Origin: Phycisphaerales bacterium
GTDB lineage: Bacteria > Planctomycetota > Phycisphaerae > Sedimentisphaerales > UBA12454
Reading direction: 5' to 3'
NCBI GenBank assembly: GCA_003142595.1
Contig: PLMU01000003.1
Location: forward strand, 194,501 to 258,500
DNA length: 64,000 bases
Part shown: piece by piece, positions 41,394 through 49,527 of the stretch
How the letters are laid out: each line of letters begins with the position of its first letter
Numbering within the stretch: position 1 is the first letter of the stretch
The notes under the pieces: model-generated
Seen by the model: the letters and a program-made list of their open reading frames with translations, nothing else
The model's database searches: none
Told to the model about the DNA's origin: nothing
Made by a program: the position numbers and the translations under genes

Positions 41394-43321
41394 TTGCCTG
41401 CCGTTGATTCCTGTTTTTTCAAATCATCTTCGAGAAGCTGACGCAAATTTTCATTATCAGGGTCGATTCGCAGAGCAGCGCGATACGATTCTATCGCTCC
41501 GGCGATATCGCCTTTTCTTTCGAGGAAAATACCTAAATTACGATGCATCTGAACATCATCAGGTCTGGCATTTAGAACAAAACGAATGTCTTCTATCGCT
41601 TCGTCAATTTTACCGATGGCGGCCAGTGCCATACCACGATAGCCACGAGCAGATATATTAGCAGGTTCGAGTTTAATCGCTTTATCAAAAGGTTCGATGG
41701 CCTGGTCAAATTTTTGCAGCTTCGTCAGGGTTATGGCCAGGCCCAAAAAAGCTTGTGCGTTATCTGGGGCGATTCTTATTGCCTGTTTATAATATGATAC
41801 AGCTTCTTCAAAGTTGCCCTGTTTCTCTAGGCTGTCGGCCAAATTGAGGTTTGCCTGTAAAAAGTCAGGATTGCATTTGATGGCTGACCTGAAGCAGTCT
41901 ATGGCCTGCCGCACTCTGCCGGCCTGCAGCAGGGCACCGCCAAGATTGTTATGACCTACAGCGGAATCAGGATTAATTCTCAGCGATTCTTTACACCACC
42001 CGATTGCTTCGTCCAATCTGCCCTGTTCAACTAAAATGCTTGCGTAGTTGTCTATCATAAGATAATTGTTTTCGGTAACTCGTAGAGAATGTTCAAACAG
42101 CGACATACTGTTTTTCCAATATTGCGTCTGAATATATGCACATACGGTTAATGCGAATATAACTATCAGAGAAAACTCCCAGAGCACAATCTTTCGTTGA
42201 GGCGACGCCGAAACCCACTTTCCGAGCAATTCGGGCAAACCCCAGGCAATGATAATAAACAAACCCGTCAAAGTTATGTAACTGTAGCGGTCGGCCATAG
42301 CGTGGGGTCCGACCTGCACCAGACCTATAACAGGCAAAAGAGTACCGAGATACCAGAACCAGCCGGTAAAAAGGTAACGATGGTTTTTAGCGAGTCGAAG
42401 AACAAAAATTGTTATAGCCAGCAAAAGAACGGCAGATATTAAAGCATAAAGAATAGATACATTTTCGCCGGGATGAGGATAATACACGCTTAATCGGCTC
42501 GGCCAAAACATTTTCTCCATATATTTCACATAGGAGATAAGAGCGTTATAGAGGCGGAACCTAAGACCAAAATCATTAAATTCAGTTATTGCCCCGGCGT
42601 TTCGCTGTGTAAAAAATGCAATGACACTGAATACGACCGCAAGAATAATGAAAGGAATTTTTTCCAGAATCAATTGAGAGATGGTTTTCCAGTCAACCCT
42701 TTTTATCCGGTCAAACGGCCAATAATCCAGCAGAAGAAATACAAAAGGCAAAGTAACAAGCATTGGTTTTGCCATTATACCCATCATAAAGAACAGCAGC
42801 ACCAGCAGATAGCGGTAAACTCTCGGCTGTTTGACATACCACATATACACAGCCATTGTTAGCAGCCAGAAAAAAGTGCTCAGGACATCTTTGCGACCAG
42901 AAACCCAGGCAACAGCTTCGACGTGCAGCGGATGAAGAGCAAAAAGAGCCGCCACAAATGCACTTTGCCAAAGCACACCTGTCATTCGTTTCAAGACAAG
43001 AAAAAGCAACAGTGTGTTGATAATGTGAAAGATAAGATTGGTGAGATGGAAACCGCCGGGATTAGAACCAAAAAGCTGCCAGTCCAGCATATATGAAAGC
43101 CATGTCAAGGGATTCCAGTTGCCGAAGTAACCTGTAGTAAAGGCCCAGGAAAAACTTTTGCCGTTAAGTCCGGATTGTATATTCGTATTGGCAGTTACAT
43201 ACTTGCCGTCATCGTACCTGACAAAATCATAACTATACACCCGCCAATAGACTGCCACAATTGCCGCGATTAAAAAAACGCATATTAAAACAAAACGGTA
43301 TTTATAAGGTTGCTTGCTCAT
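41390..43321 (-). CDS. TMTC-like GT-C membrane protein with TPRs, paralog 2 (most divergent)
   Basis: 643 aa, same architecture. Acidic loop YDDGKYVTAN, HPLHVEAVAWVSGRKDVLSTFF (Ser-Gly for the usual Ala-Glu), PSRLSVYYPHPG, ADRYSYITLTG, then TPRs with AIGWCKESLRINPDSAVGHN and similar units. Its DNA lacks the near-identical block shared by the other three copies, so it has escaped recent gene conversion. The stop overlaps the start of paralog 1 by 4 nt. Confidence 0.75.
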   Translation of the reverse strand: MSKQPYKYRFVLICVFLIAAIVAVYWRVYSYDFVRYDDGKYVTANTNIQSGLNGKSFSWAFTTGYFGNWNPLTWLSYMLDWQLFGSNPGGFHLTNLIFHIINTLLLFLVLKRMTGVLWQSAFVAALFALHPLHVEAVAWVSGRKDVLSTFFWLLTMAVYMWYVKQPRVYRYLLVLLFFMMGIMAKPMLVTLPFVFLLLDYWPFDRIKRVDWKTISQLILEKIPFIILAVVFSVIAFFTQRNAGAITEFNDFGLRFRLYNALISYVKYMEKMFWPSRLSVYYPHPGENVSILYALISAVLLLAITIFVLRLAKNHRYLFTGWFWYLGTLLPVIGLVQVGPHAMADRYSYITLTGLFIIIAWGLPELLGKWVSASPQRKIVLWEFSLIVIFALTVCAYIQTQYWKNSMSLFEHSLRVTENNYLMIDNYASILVEQGRLDEAIGWCKESLRINPDSAVGHNNLGGALLQAGRVRQAIDCFRSAIKCNPDFLQANLNLADSLEKQGNFEEAVSYYKQAIRIAPDNAQAFLGLAITLTKLQKFDQAIEPFDKAIKLEPANISARGYRGMALAAIGKIDEAIEDIRFVLNARPDDVQMHRNLGIFLERKGDIAGAIESYRAALRIDPDNENLRQLLEDDLKKQESTAGK

Positions 43322-45117
43322 TTGCCCGCCGCAGGTTCCTGTTTTTTCAGTGCAGCATCCAGAAGCTGTCTCAAGTTTGTATTATTCGGGTCTATCTGCA
43401 GGCCTTTACGATATGACTTTATCGCCTCGTCAGCCCTGCCGAGCGATTCATACGCCCTGCCAAGATTTTCATAGACACTTAAATTCTTCGGCTCAAGCTT
43501 AAGCACCTGATTAAAAGATTCGATGGCTTCGTCAAATCTCTGCAATGAACTGAGAGTTACGCCAAGCATAAAACGAGCCCCTGTAAAATCGGGTTTGAGT
43601 TTCAATGCCTGCTTAAAATAGTCCACCGCCTCTTTGCCTCTGCCCTGTTCATACAGCACAGCAGCGAGATTATTATACCCAAGCGCATCGCCGGGTTTAT
43701 ACTTTATGGCCAGCTTGAATTGCTCGATAGCCAGGTCGGGTTTACCTGTCCACATCAATGCGCAGCCGAAATTGCAGTGAGATTCCGCGGAATCAGGCTT
43801 AATTTTCATTAATTTATCGAATTGCTCGATAGATTCATTCAGCCTGCCCTTCTCAAATAAATGATTTGCATAGCTTTCAAGAATGAGCGGATTATTCGGG
43901 GTTACATCGAGGGTATGCCTGAACAACGCTAAACTGTTTTTCCAGTAATTAAGCTGTTGGCGGGAAGTAAAAGCCAGACTCGCAAGCGCTGCGACCGTCA
44001 AAATGGTAAGGGTGAAATTTCTATAACGTAATTTTGGAATAAATTCGCTTGCGCCAAAGGCGATAATAATAAATAAGCCTGTTAATGTCATATAAGTATA
44101 TCTGTCAGCCATAGCCTGCGCACCGACCTGAACCAAGCCGATTACGGGAACCAGGGTAATCAGATACCATAACCAGCCGACCGTAAAATATCTGCGTCGC
44201 CTGCCCAGGTAAATAAAAATTACCGAAATCAGCACCAGCAGCGAGGTACAGATAATAACTTTTGTCGCAGACAAACTGTCGCCGGGATGCGGATATAGCA
44301 CCGCCAACCGGCTGGGCCAAAACATTTTTGAAATATACGTAACATAAGCGACAATCGCGTTGTTGATTCTGATTGCCGGTTTAAAAATTTCTACAGCAGC
44401 CATTGCGCCGGTGTTCCGCTGAACGAGGTATGTTATTACACAGGAAACAAACGAGCAGATAAAAAATGGTATCTTTTCAATCACAAGCCACCTGGAGAAC
44501 TTACGCTGCAGCGGCCAATAATCCAGCAAAAGCAATACAAACGGTAAAGTTACCAGCATTGGTTTGGACATAAGACCCAGCATAAACAACACTATTGCCG
44601 CTAAATACCATTTAAGTTTTTGGTTTTCAACATAACGGACATAAGCCCACATTGTCAGCAGCCAGAAGAAAGTGCTCAGCAAATCTTTTCGTTCGGCAAT
44701 CCAGGCGACTGATTCGACGTGCAAAGGATGCAGCGCAAAAGCCGCCGCGACAAACGCGCTGGGCCAAACAACTCCTGTCATTCGCATTAATATATAGAAC
44801 AGGAGTATTGTGTTTACGATATGAAACAGGACATTTGTTAAGTGATATCCGCCGGCCCAGTTTTTAAAAAGCTGGTAATCAATCATATGAGAAATCCAGG
44901 TAACAGGGTGCCAGTTATGCGAATAGTTTGCGGTAAAAGCCCAGCGGATATTTTTCCAGTCAAAACCTGATTTTATATTGTCATTGTTTGTTACATAATA
45001 ATCATCGTCGTATTTGACAAAATCATAGCTATATACCTGCCAATATATCGCGATAATTGCAGCGATTAAAAAAACGCTTATTAGAATAAAATGGTATTTA
45101 TTAGGTTGTTTACTCAT
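43318..45117 (-). CDS. TMTC-like GT-C membrane protein with TPRs, paralog 3
   Basis: 599 aa. Acidic loop YDDDYYVTNN, HPLHVESVAWIAERKDLLSTFF, PSRLAVLYPHPG, ADRYTYMTLTG, with about five TPRs (PDSAESHCNFGCALMWTG; PGDALGYNNLAAVLYEQG). It is very close to paralogs 1 and 4 in the TM domain. Slightly shorter at the C-terminus, with one TPR fewer. Translationally coupled at both ends by 4-nt overlaps. Confidence 0.75.
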   Translation of the reverse strand: MSKQPNKYHFILISVFLIAAIIAIYWQVYSYDFVKYDDDYYVTNNDNIKSGFDWKNIRWAFTANYSHNWHPVTWISHMIDYQLFKNWAGGYHLTNVLFHIVNTILLFYILMRMTGVVWPSAFVAAAFALHPLHVESVAWIAERKDLLSTFFWLLTMWAYVRYVENQKLKWYLAAIVLFMLGLMSKPMLVTLPFVLLLLDYWPLQRKFSRWLVIEKIPFFICSFVSCVITYLVQRNTGAMAAVEIFKPAIRINNAIVAYVTYISKMFWPSRLAVLYPHPGDSLSATKVIICTSLLVLISVIFIYLGRRRRYFTVGWLWYLITLVPVIGLVQVGAQAMADRYTYMTLTGLFIIIAFGASEFIPKLRYRNFTLTILTVAALASLAFTSRQQLNYWKNSLALFRHTLDVTPNNPLILESYANHLFEKGRLNESIEQFDKLMKIKPDSAESHCNFGCALMWTGKPDLAIEQFKLAIKYKPGDALGYNNLAAVLYEQGRGKEAVDYFKQALKLKPDFTGARFMLGVTLSSLQRFDEAIESFNQVLKLEPKNLSVYENLGRAYESLGRADEAIKSYRKGLQIDPNNTNLRQLLDAALKKQEPAAGK

Positions 45118-47063
45118 TTGCCAGTCGCAGACTCCTGTTTTTTCAGTGCGGCCTCCAGAAGCTGGCGCACACCCTTTTCATCAGGATTGATTTGCTGAGC
45201 TGTGCGATAGGCCTCAATTGCCTCGCCGATTTGACCTTTTTTCTCAAGGAAAATTCCTAAATAATGATACATCTCGGCATCATTTGGTTTGACGCTCAAA
45301 ACAAAACGAATTTCTTGTATTGCCTCGTCGGTTTTTCCAACAGCACCCAGTGCCAGACCGAGATAGCCATGGGCATATACATTGCCGGGGGCAAGCTCGA
45401 GCACTTTATGGAAAGATTCTATAGCCTTGTCATATTTTCCCAGTTCATTGAGAGTAATTGCGAGGTCCAGCCAGGCTTTGACATAGTCCGGCTCGATTTT
45501 TACTGCCTGCATATAATAAGAAACAGATTCTTCGCTCTTATTTTCACTTCTCAAGGCATGGGCAAGATTATAATATGCCTGCGCAAGGTCAGGTTTATAT
45601 TTAATAGCCAGCCTGAATTGTTCAATAGCCTGTTGAGGTTTGCCGGCATCCAGGAAAGTACAGCCAAGATTGTTATAAGCCTGGGCGGCATCGGGTCTTA
45701 TTTCCAGCAATTTTTTAAATTGTTCAACAGCCTGGTCAAACTCACCCAGTTCACTCAGAGTATTCGCGTAATTTTCAAGAATGAGCGCATTATTTTCGGT
45801 AACCTGCAGGGTGTGCCCAAACAGCGACAAATTGTCTTTCCAATATTTTAGCTGCACAGAGGTGATAAACGCCCAGCCGCCCAGCACCGCGACGGCCAGC
45901 AAGGTTAATACGATATTTTTATCACGTGGCTCGACTGAATTCCTCCGAGCTTGTCGAGGCAGACTCGCCGAAGTCCGCTTCGCAGCAAACTCGCTTGCGC
46001 CAAAGGCGATAATAATAAATAAGCCTGTTAATGTCATATATGTATATCTGTCGGCCATAGCCTGCGCACCGACCTGAACCAGGCCGATTACAGGAACCAA
46101 TGTGCCCAGATACCATAACCAGCCGACCATAAAATATTTTCGGCGCCGGCCCAGATAAATAAAACATATCGATATCAACACGAGCAGCGAGATGCTGATG
46201 ATAACTTTTATCGCGGGCAGGCTGCCGGCGGGATGAGGATAAAATACGGCCAGGCGGCTGGGCCAAAACATTTTTGAAATATACATCGCATAAGCGACAA
46301 TCGCATTGTTGATTCTGATTGCCGGCCCAAAAGATTCAATTGTAACAACTGTCCCGCCTTTTTGCTGTGCAAGGTATGTTATTATGCAGGAAACAAACGA
46401 GCAGATGAAAAATGGTATCTTTTCAATCAGGAGTTTTCGTGAAAACTTGCGCTCAAGGGGCCAATAATCCAGCAGCAGTAATACAAACGGCAAAGTGACG
46501 AGCATAGGTTTGGACATAAGTCCAAGTATAAAAAATAAAATTGCCGTCAAATACCATTTAAGTTTTGGGTTTTCAACATAACGGACGTAAGCCCACATTG
46601 TCAGCAGCCAGAAGAAAGTGCTCAGCAAATCTTTTCGTTCGGCAATCCAGGCGACTGATTCGACGTGCAAAGGATGCAGCGCAAAAGCCGCCGCGACAAA
46701 CGCGCTGGGCCAAACTGCTCCTGTCATTCGCATAAGAACATAAAACAAAATAAGTGTGTTTAAGATATGAAACAATACATTTACCAGGTGATATCCGCCG
46801 GCCCAGTCTTTAAAAAGCTGATAATCGAGCGCAAGAGATAACCATGTAATGGGATGCCAATTACTTGAGTAGCTTGCGGTAAAAGCCCAGTAAAAACTCT
46901 TGCCGTTCAGCCCGGATTGTATATGCGTATTGGCAGTTACGTATTCGCCATCATCGTACCTGACAAAATTATAGCTATATACCGGCCAATAAATCGCGAT
47001 AATCGCTGTGACAAGACAGATACTTATCACCAGGGGATTGTATCTGCGAGATTTTTCTCTCAT
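45114..47063 (-). CDS. TMTC-like GT-C membrane protein with TPRs, paralog 4 (first in operon)
   Basis: 649 aa. Acidic loop YDDGEYVTAN, HPLHVESVAWIAERKDLLSTFF, PSRLAVFYPHPA, ADRYTYMTLTG and six TPRs. Between the TM domain and the last TM helices it carries a local insertion (KRTSASLPRQARRNSVEPR) that the other copies lack, encoded by a CTCGACAAGCTCGGAGG-type dispersed repeat at 45928-45990. It starts 2 nt after the purC stop, so it belongs to the purC transcript. Confidence 0.75.
   Translation of the reverse strand: MREKSRRYNPLVISICLVTAIIAIYWPVYSYNFVRYDDGEYVTANTHIQSGLNGKSFYWAFTASYSSNWHPITWLSLALDYQLFKDWAGGYHLVNVLFHILNTLILFYVLMRMTGAVWPSAFVAAAFALHPLHVESVAWIAERKDLLSTFFWLLTMWAYVRYVENPKLKWYLTAILFFILGLMSKPMLVTLPFVLLLLDYWPLERKFSRKLLIEKIPFFICSFVSCIITYLAQQKGGTVVTIESFGPAIRINNAIVAYAMYISKMFWPSRLAVFYPHPAGSLPAIKVIISISLLVLISICFIYLGRRRKYFMVGWLWYLGTLVPVIGLVQVGAQAMADRYTYMTLTGLFIIIAFGASEFAAKRTSASLPRQARRNSVEPRDKNIVLTLLAVAVLGGWAFITSVQLKYWKDNLSLFGHTLQVTENNALILENYANTLSELGEFDQAVEQFKKLLEIRPDAAQAYNNLGCTFLDAGKPQQAIEQFRLAIKYKPDLAQAYYNLAHALRSENKSEESVSYYMQAVKIEPDYVKAWLDLAITLNELGKYDKAIESFHKVLELAPGNVYAHGYLGLALGAVGKTDEAIQEIRFVLSVKPNDAEMYHYLGIFLEKKGQIGEAIEAYRTAQQINPDEKGVRQLLEAALKKQESATGK
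45928..45990 (-). repeat. Dispersed repeat inserted in frame in paralog 4
   Basis: CTCGACTGAATTCCTCCGAG then CTTGTCGAGGCAGACTCGCCGAAG on plus, with internal inverted symmetry. It adds roughly 19 residues that are absent from the three sister proteins at the same site (FGASEF.x.K...NIVL). Confidence 0.65.
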
Positions 47064-47065
47064 TT

Positions 47066-47965
47066 TTAACTCTTAAATGAAAACTTTTTATCAGTAAGTT
47101 TTTCGTAAGCCTCGATATATTTTGCGCTCGTTTTCTCGCAGACATCCTGGGGCAATTTTATGCCTTTGCCGGATTTATCGAAGTTTATACTCTCAAGATA
47201 ATTCCTGACAAATTGTTTGTCATAACTTTCCTGGTCGCGGCCGGGCTGATATTTATCCGCAGGCCAGAATCTCGACGAATCGGGCGTAAGCGCTTCATCA
47301 ATCAGAATAACCTTGTTGTCAATTTGGCCCCATTCAAATTTAGTATCGGCAAGGATAATTCCCCTTTTCTCAGCGTAAGCAGATGCCTTTTTAAATATCT
47401 CTATGCTTTTATCACGGACATACTCGGCGTTTTTTTCGCCGATAATCTTTACGCATCTGTCGAAATCGATGTTCTCATCGTGAGCGCCGAGTTCCTCCTT
47501 TGTGGCCGGAGTAAAAATAGGCTCAGGTAATTTGGCACATTGTTTAAGACCGGCAGGCAGCGTATGCCCGCAAACCGTCCGGCTTTGCTGATACTCCTTC
47601 CATCCGCTGCCGGCAAGATATCCACGAACCACGCACTCGACCGGCAGGACTTTCGTTTTCTTAACCAGCATACTTCTGCCGGTAAGCTGTTTTGGATAAT
47701 CACAAAACGGTTTTGGAAAGTCTTTTACATTGTCACTTATTAGATGGCTCTCAACTATATCTGAAAGAAAATCGAACCAGAATTTAGAAATTTGCGTAAG
47801 AACAATACCCTTATATGGAATACCGTTTGTCATGATAACATCAAAGGCACTGATTCTGTCGGAAGCCGCTATAAGCAATCTGTCTTCAAGGTCGTATATA
47901 TCGCGAACTTTGCCATGCTTGGCATTTGTGCCGGGGATACTGGTTTGAAGGATAATTTCGGCCAT
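47066..47965 (-). CDS. purC: SAICAR synthase
   Basis: 299 aa, the longer PurC form. HGKVRDIYDLEDRLLIAASDR, SAFDVIMTNGIPYKG, PVECVVRGYLAGSGWKEY, ATKEELGAHDENI, LADTKFEWG and LIDEALTPDSSRFWPA are all diagnostic. It makes SAICAR in purine synthesis. GAAAGGTG precedes the ATG and a near-consensus promoter lies upstream, so it heads a transcript that also includes the four TMTC-like genes and the P-loop kinase. Confidence 0.95.
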   Translation of the reverse strand: MAEIILQTSIPGTNAKHGKVRDIYDLEDRLLIAASDRISAFDVIMTNGIPYKGIVLTQISKFWFDFLSDIVESHLISDNVKDFPKPFCDYPKQLTGRSMLVKKTKVLPVECVVRGYLAGSGWKEYQQSRTVCGHTLPAGLKQCAKLPEPIFTPATKEELGAHDENIDFDRCVKIIGEKNAEYVRDKSIEIFKKASAYAEKRGIILADTKFEWGQIDNKVILIDEALTPDSSRFWPADKYQPGRDQESYDKQFVRNYLESINFDKSGKGIKLPQDVCEKTSAKYIEAYEKLTDKKFSFKS

Positions 47966-47996
47966 CTTGCACCTTTCATAAATTTCTACCTGAGCT

Positions 47997-48025
47997 ATAG
48001 TAAGGACTTAACACAATATTGTCAA
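47997..48025 (-). promoter_or_regulatory. Strong sigma-70-like promoter of the purC operon
   Basis: On minus: consensus TTGACA (48025-48020), 17-nt spacer, TACTAT (48002-47997), 31 nt before the purC ATG. Confidence 0.75.
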
Positions 48026-48158
48026 GAATGGGTTTTGGCAGTTTAAGGCCGGCAACCCTTTATAGAAATTTTGTTTTTATCTTTCAATTTTACCCCGTAA
48101 TAGATATACTATTCGCCTTATTAAACTTACGCCAAAATACTTTTAAGAAAGGAAATTT

Positions 48159-49343
48159 ATGAATAGTTTTAAAAATCTTTTGATAACGTTAGTTGTTATC
48201 TGTTTAACTGTCGGTATTGCCGAGGCTGCGAAGAAAAAACCGGCTGCCAAAACTCCTGCCGCAGATGCAAATGTTCTCGCTGAAAAAACAAAACCCGCAG
48301 AACCGAATATTCCTGCGAAATCTGCCACTGACGCAAATCAGTCCACCGCAGTTGCAGCAACTGTTAACGGTACAAAAATCACCGAAGGACAGATAAATAA
48401 AATATTGAATGTACAAATGGAACAAGTTGCCGACAGGATTCCTGAAAATATGCGCGACCAGTATAGTCAGCAATTAAGAAAAGACATCTTAGAATATTTA
48501 ATTGTTTCAGAGGTTCTGACTCAGAAAGAAAAACAGAAAAACATCGACGTCAATCAGACCGAACTGGACCAAGGGACTAACAAGTATATTGCCCAGCAGA
48601 ATTTAACTATCGATAAACTCAAGTCGACACTGGAGAGGCGCCACGTAACTTTCGCCGATTTTCAGAATGACATACGTAAAAACCTTATGCACAAAAAGCT
48701 GTTTGAAGGCGAATTCGCCGGCAGAATTACCACGCCCACCGACGAACAGGAAAAAACATACTATAATGAAAACATTCAAATGTTCCAGGAGCCTGAATCG
48801 ATTCAAGCAAAACATATTCTTATAGCGCCGTCAAAAGCTACCGGCGACCCCAATAAGGCCAAAGCAAAAGCCAAGGCAAAGGCTGAGGGTATTTTGAAAA
48901 AACTTAAGGCCGGCGCCGATTTTAACGACCTTGCGAAAAAGGATTCAAATGATATAGCTTCAGGCGTAAATGGCGGCGACCTTGGAACACAGCCCAAGGG
49001 AACTTTCCTGCCTTATTTTGGACCTGAATTTGAAAAGGTAGCTTATGCTCTCAAGCCCGGTCAACTCAGCAACATAGTGGAATCACCATACGGCTACCAT
49101 ATCATAAAACTCATCGCACATAACGATGCCAACACTGTAACTTTTGAGAAAGCAAAGGACAAGATTGCACAGACTCTGACCGATAAGCCAAAGGAAGAGA
49201 TTGTTGTAAGTTATATACAGCAACTAAGGAAAGAGACTGATATAAAATATACCAATCCCGCCGACAACCCTGAAATGACCCTTCCAAAAGCGACGGCACC
49301 GCCGACAAGAACAGAAAAAAGCGAACCAAATAGTAAAAAATAA
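48159..49343 (+). CDS. PpiC-type peptidyl-prolyl isomerase (SurA-like)
   Basis: 394 aa. Signal peptide (residues 1-23, ending GIAEA), an Ala/Pro/Lys-rich linker to about 65, a SurA-N-like helical chaperone domain (about 66-210), and a parvulin domain (about 215-330) with QAKHILIAPS, ADFNDLAKKDSND, NGGDLGTQPKGTFLPYFGPEFEKVAYALKPG and SPYGYHIIKL. A low-complexity tail ends it. Periplasmic folding factor for outer-membrane or secreted proteins. AAGGAAA precedes the ATG. A weak promoter (TATACT at 48105) and a clear terminator make it monocistronic. Confidence 0.9.
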   Translation: MNSFKNLLITLVVICLTVGIAEAAKKKPAAKTPAADANVLAEKTKPAEPNIPAKSATDANQSTAVAATVNGTKITEGQINKILNVQMEQVADRIPENMRDQYSQQLRKDILEYLIVSEVLTQKEKQKNIDVNQTELDQGTNKYIAQQNLTIDKLKSTLERRHVTFADFQNDIRKNLMHKKLFEGEFAGRITTPTDEQEKTYYNENIQMFQEPESIQAKHILIAPSKATGDPNKAKAKAKAKAEGILKKLKAGADFNDLAKKDSNDIASGVNGGDLGTQPKGTFLPYFGPEFEKVAYALKPGQLSNIVESPYGYHIIKLIAHNDANTVTFEKAKDKIAQTLTDKPKEEIVVSYIQQLRKETDIKYTNPADNPEMTLPKATAPPTRTEKSEPNSKK

Positions 49344-49356
49344 ACTTTTAAACCCA

Positions 49357-49390
49357 AAAACCCCTCAATAATGATTTATTGAGGGGTTTT
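49357..49390 (+). terminator. Rho-independent terminator of the ppiC-type gene
   Basis: AACCCCTCAATA / TATTGAGGGGTT stem with an ATGATT-type loop, then TTTTTTT. Textbook form, about 14 nt after the stop. Confidence 0.9.
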
Positions 49391-49408
49391 TTTGTGCGCA
49401 GATTTTTA

Positions 49409-49432
49409 GACACTAAGACACGAAGGCATAAA
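49409..49432. repeat. Short periodic repeat after terminator
   Basis: AGACACTAAGACACGAAGGCA has the same periodic style as other post-stop repeats in the window. Confidence 0.4.
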
Positions 49433-49527
49433 ATAGTTTGGGGTTTTGGGCACTCCTGCGAAAATTAATACAAAATTATCTTGATTTCAAATCTAAAAAT
49501 TAGTCGAATATATAGAATAGGAGATAC

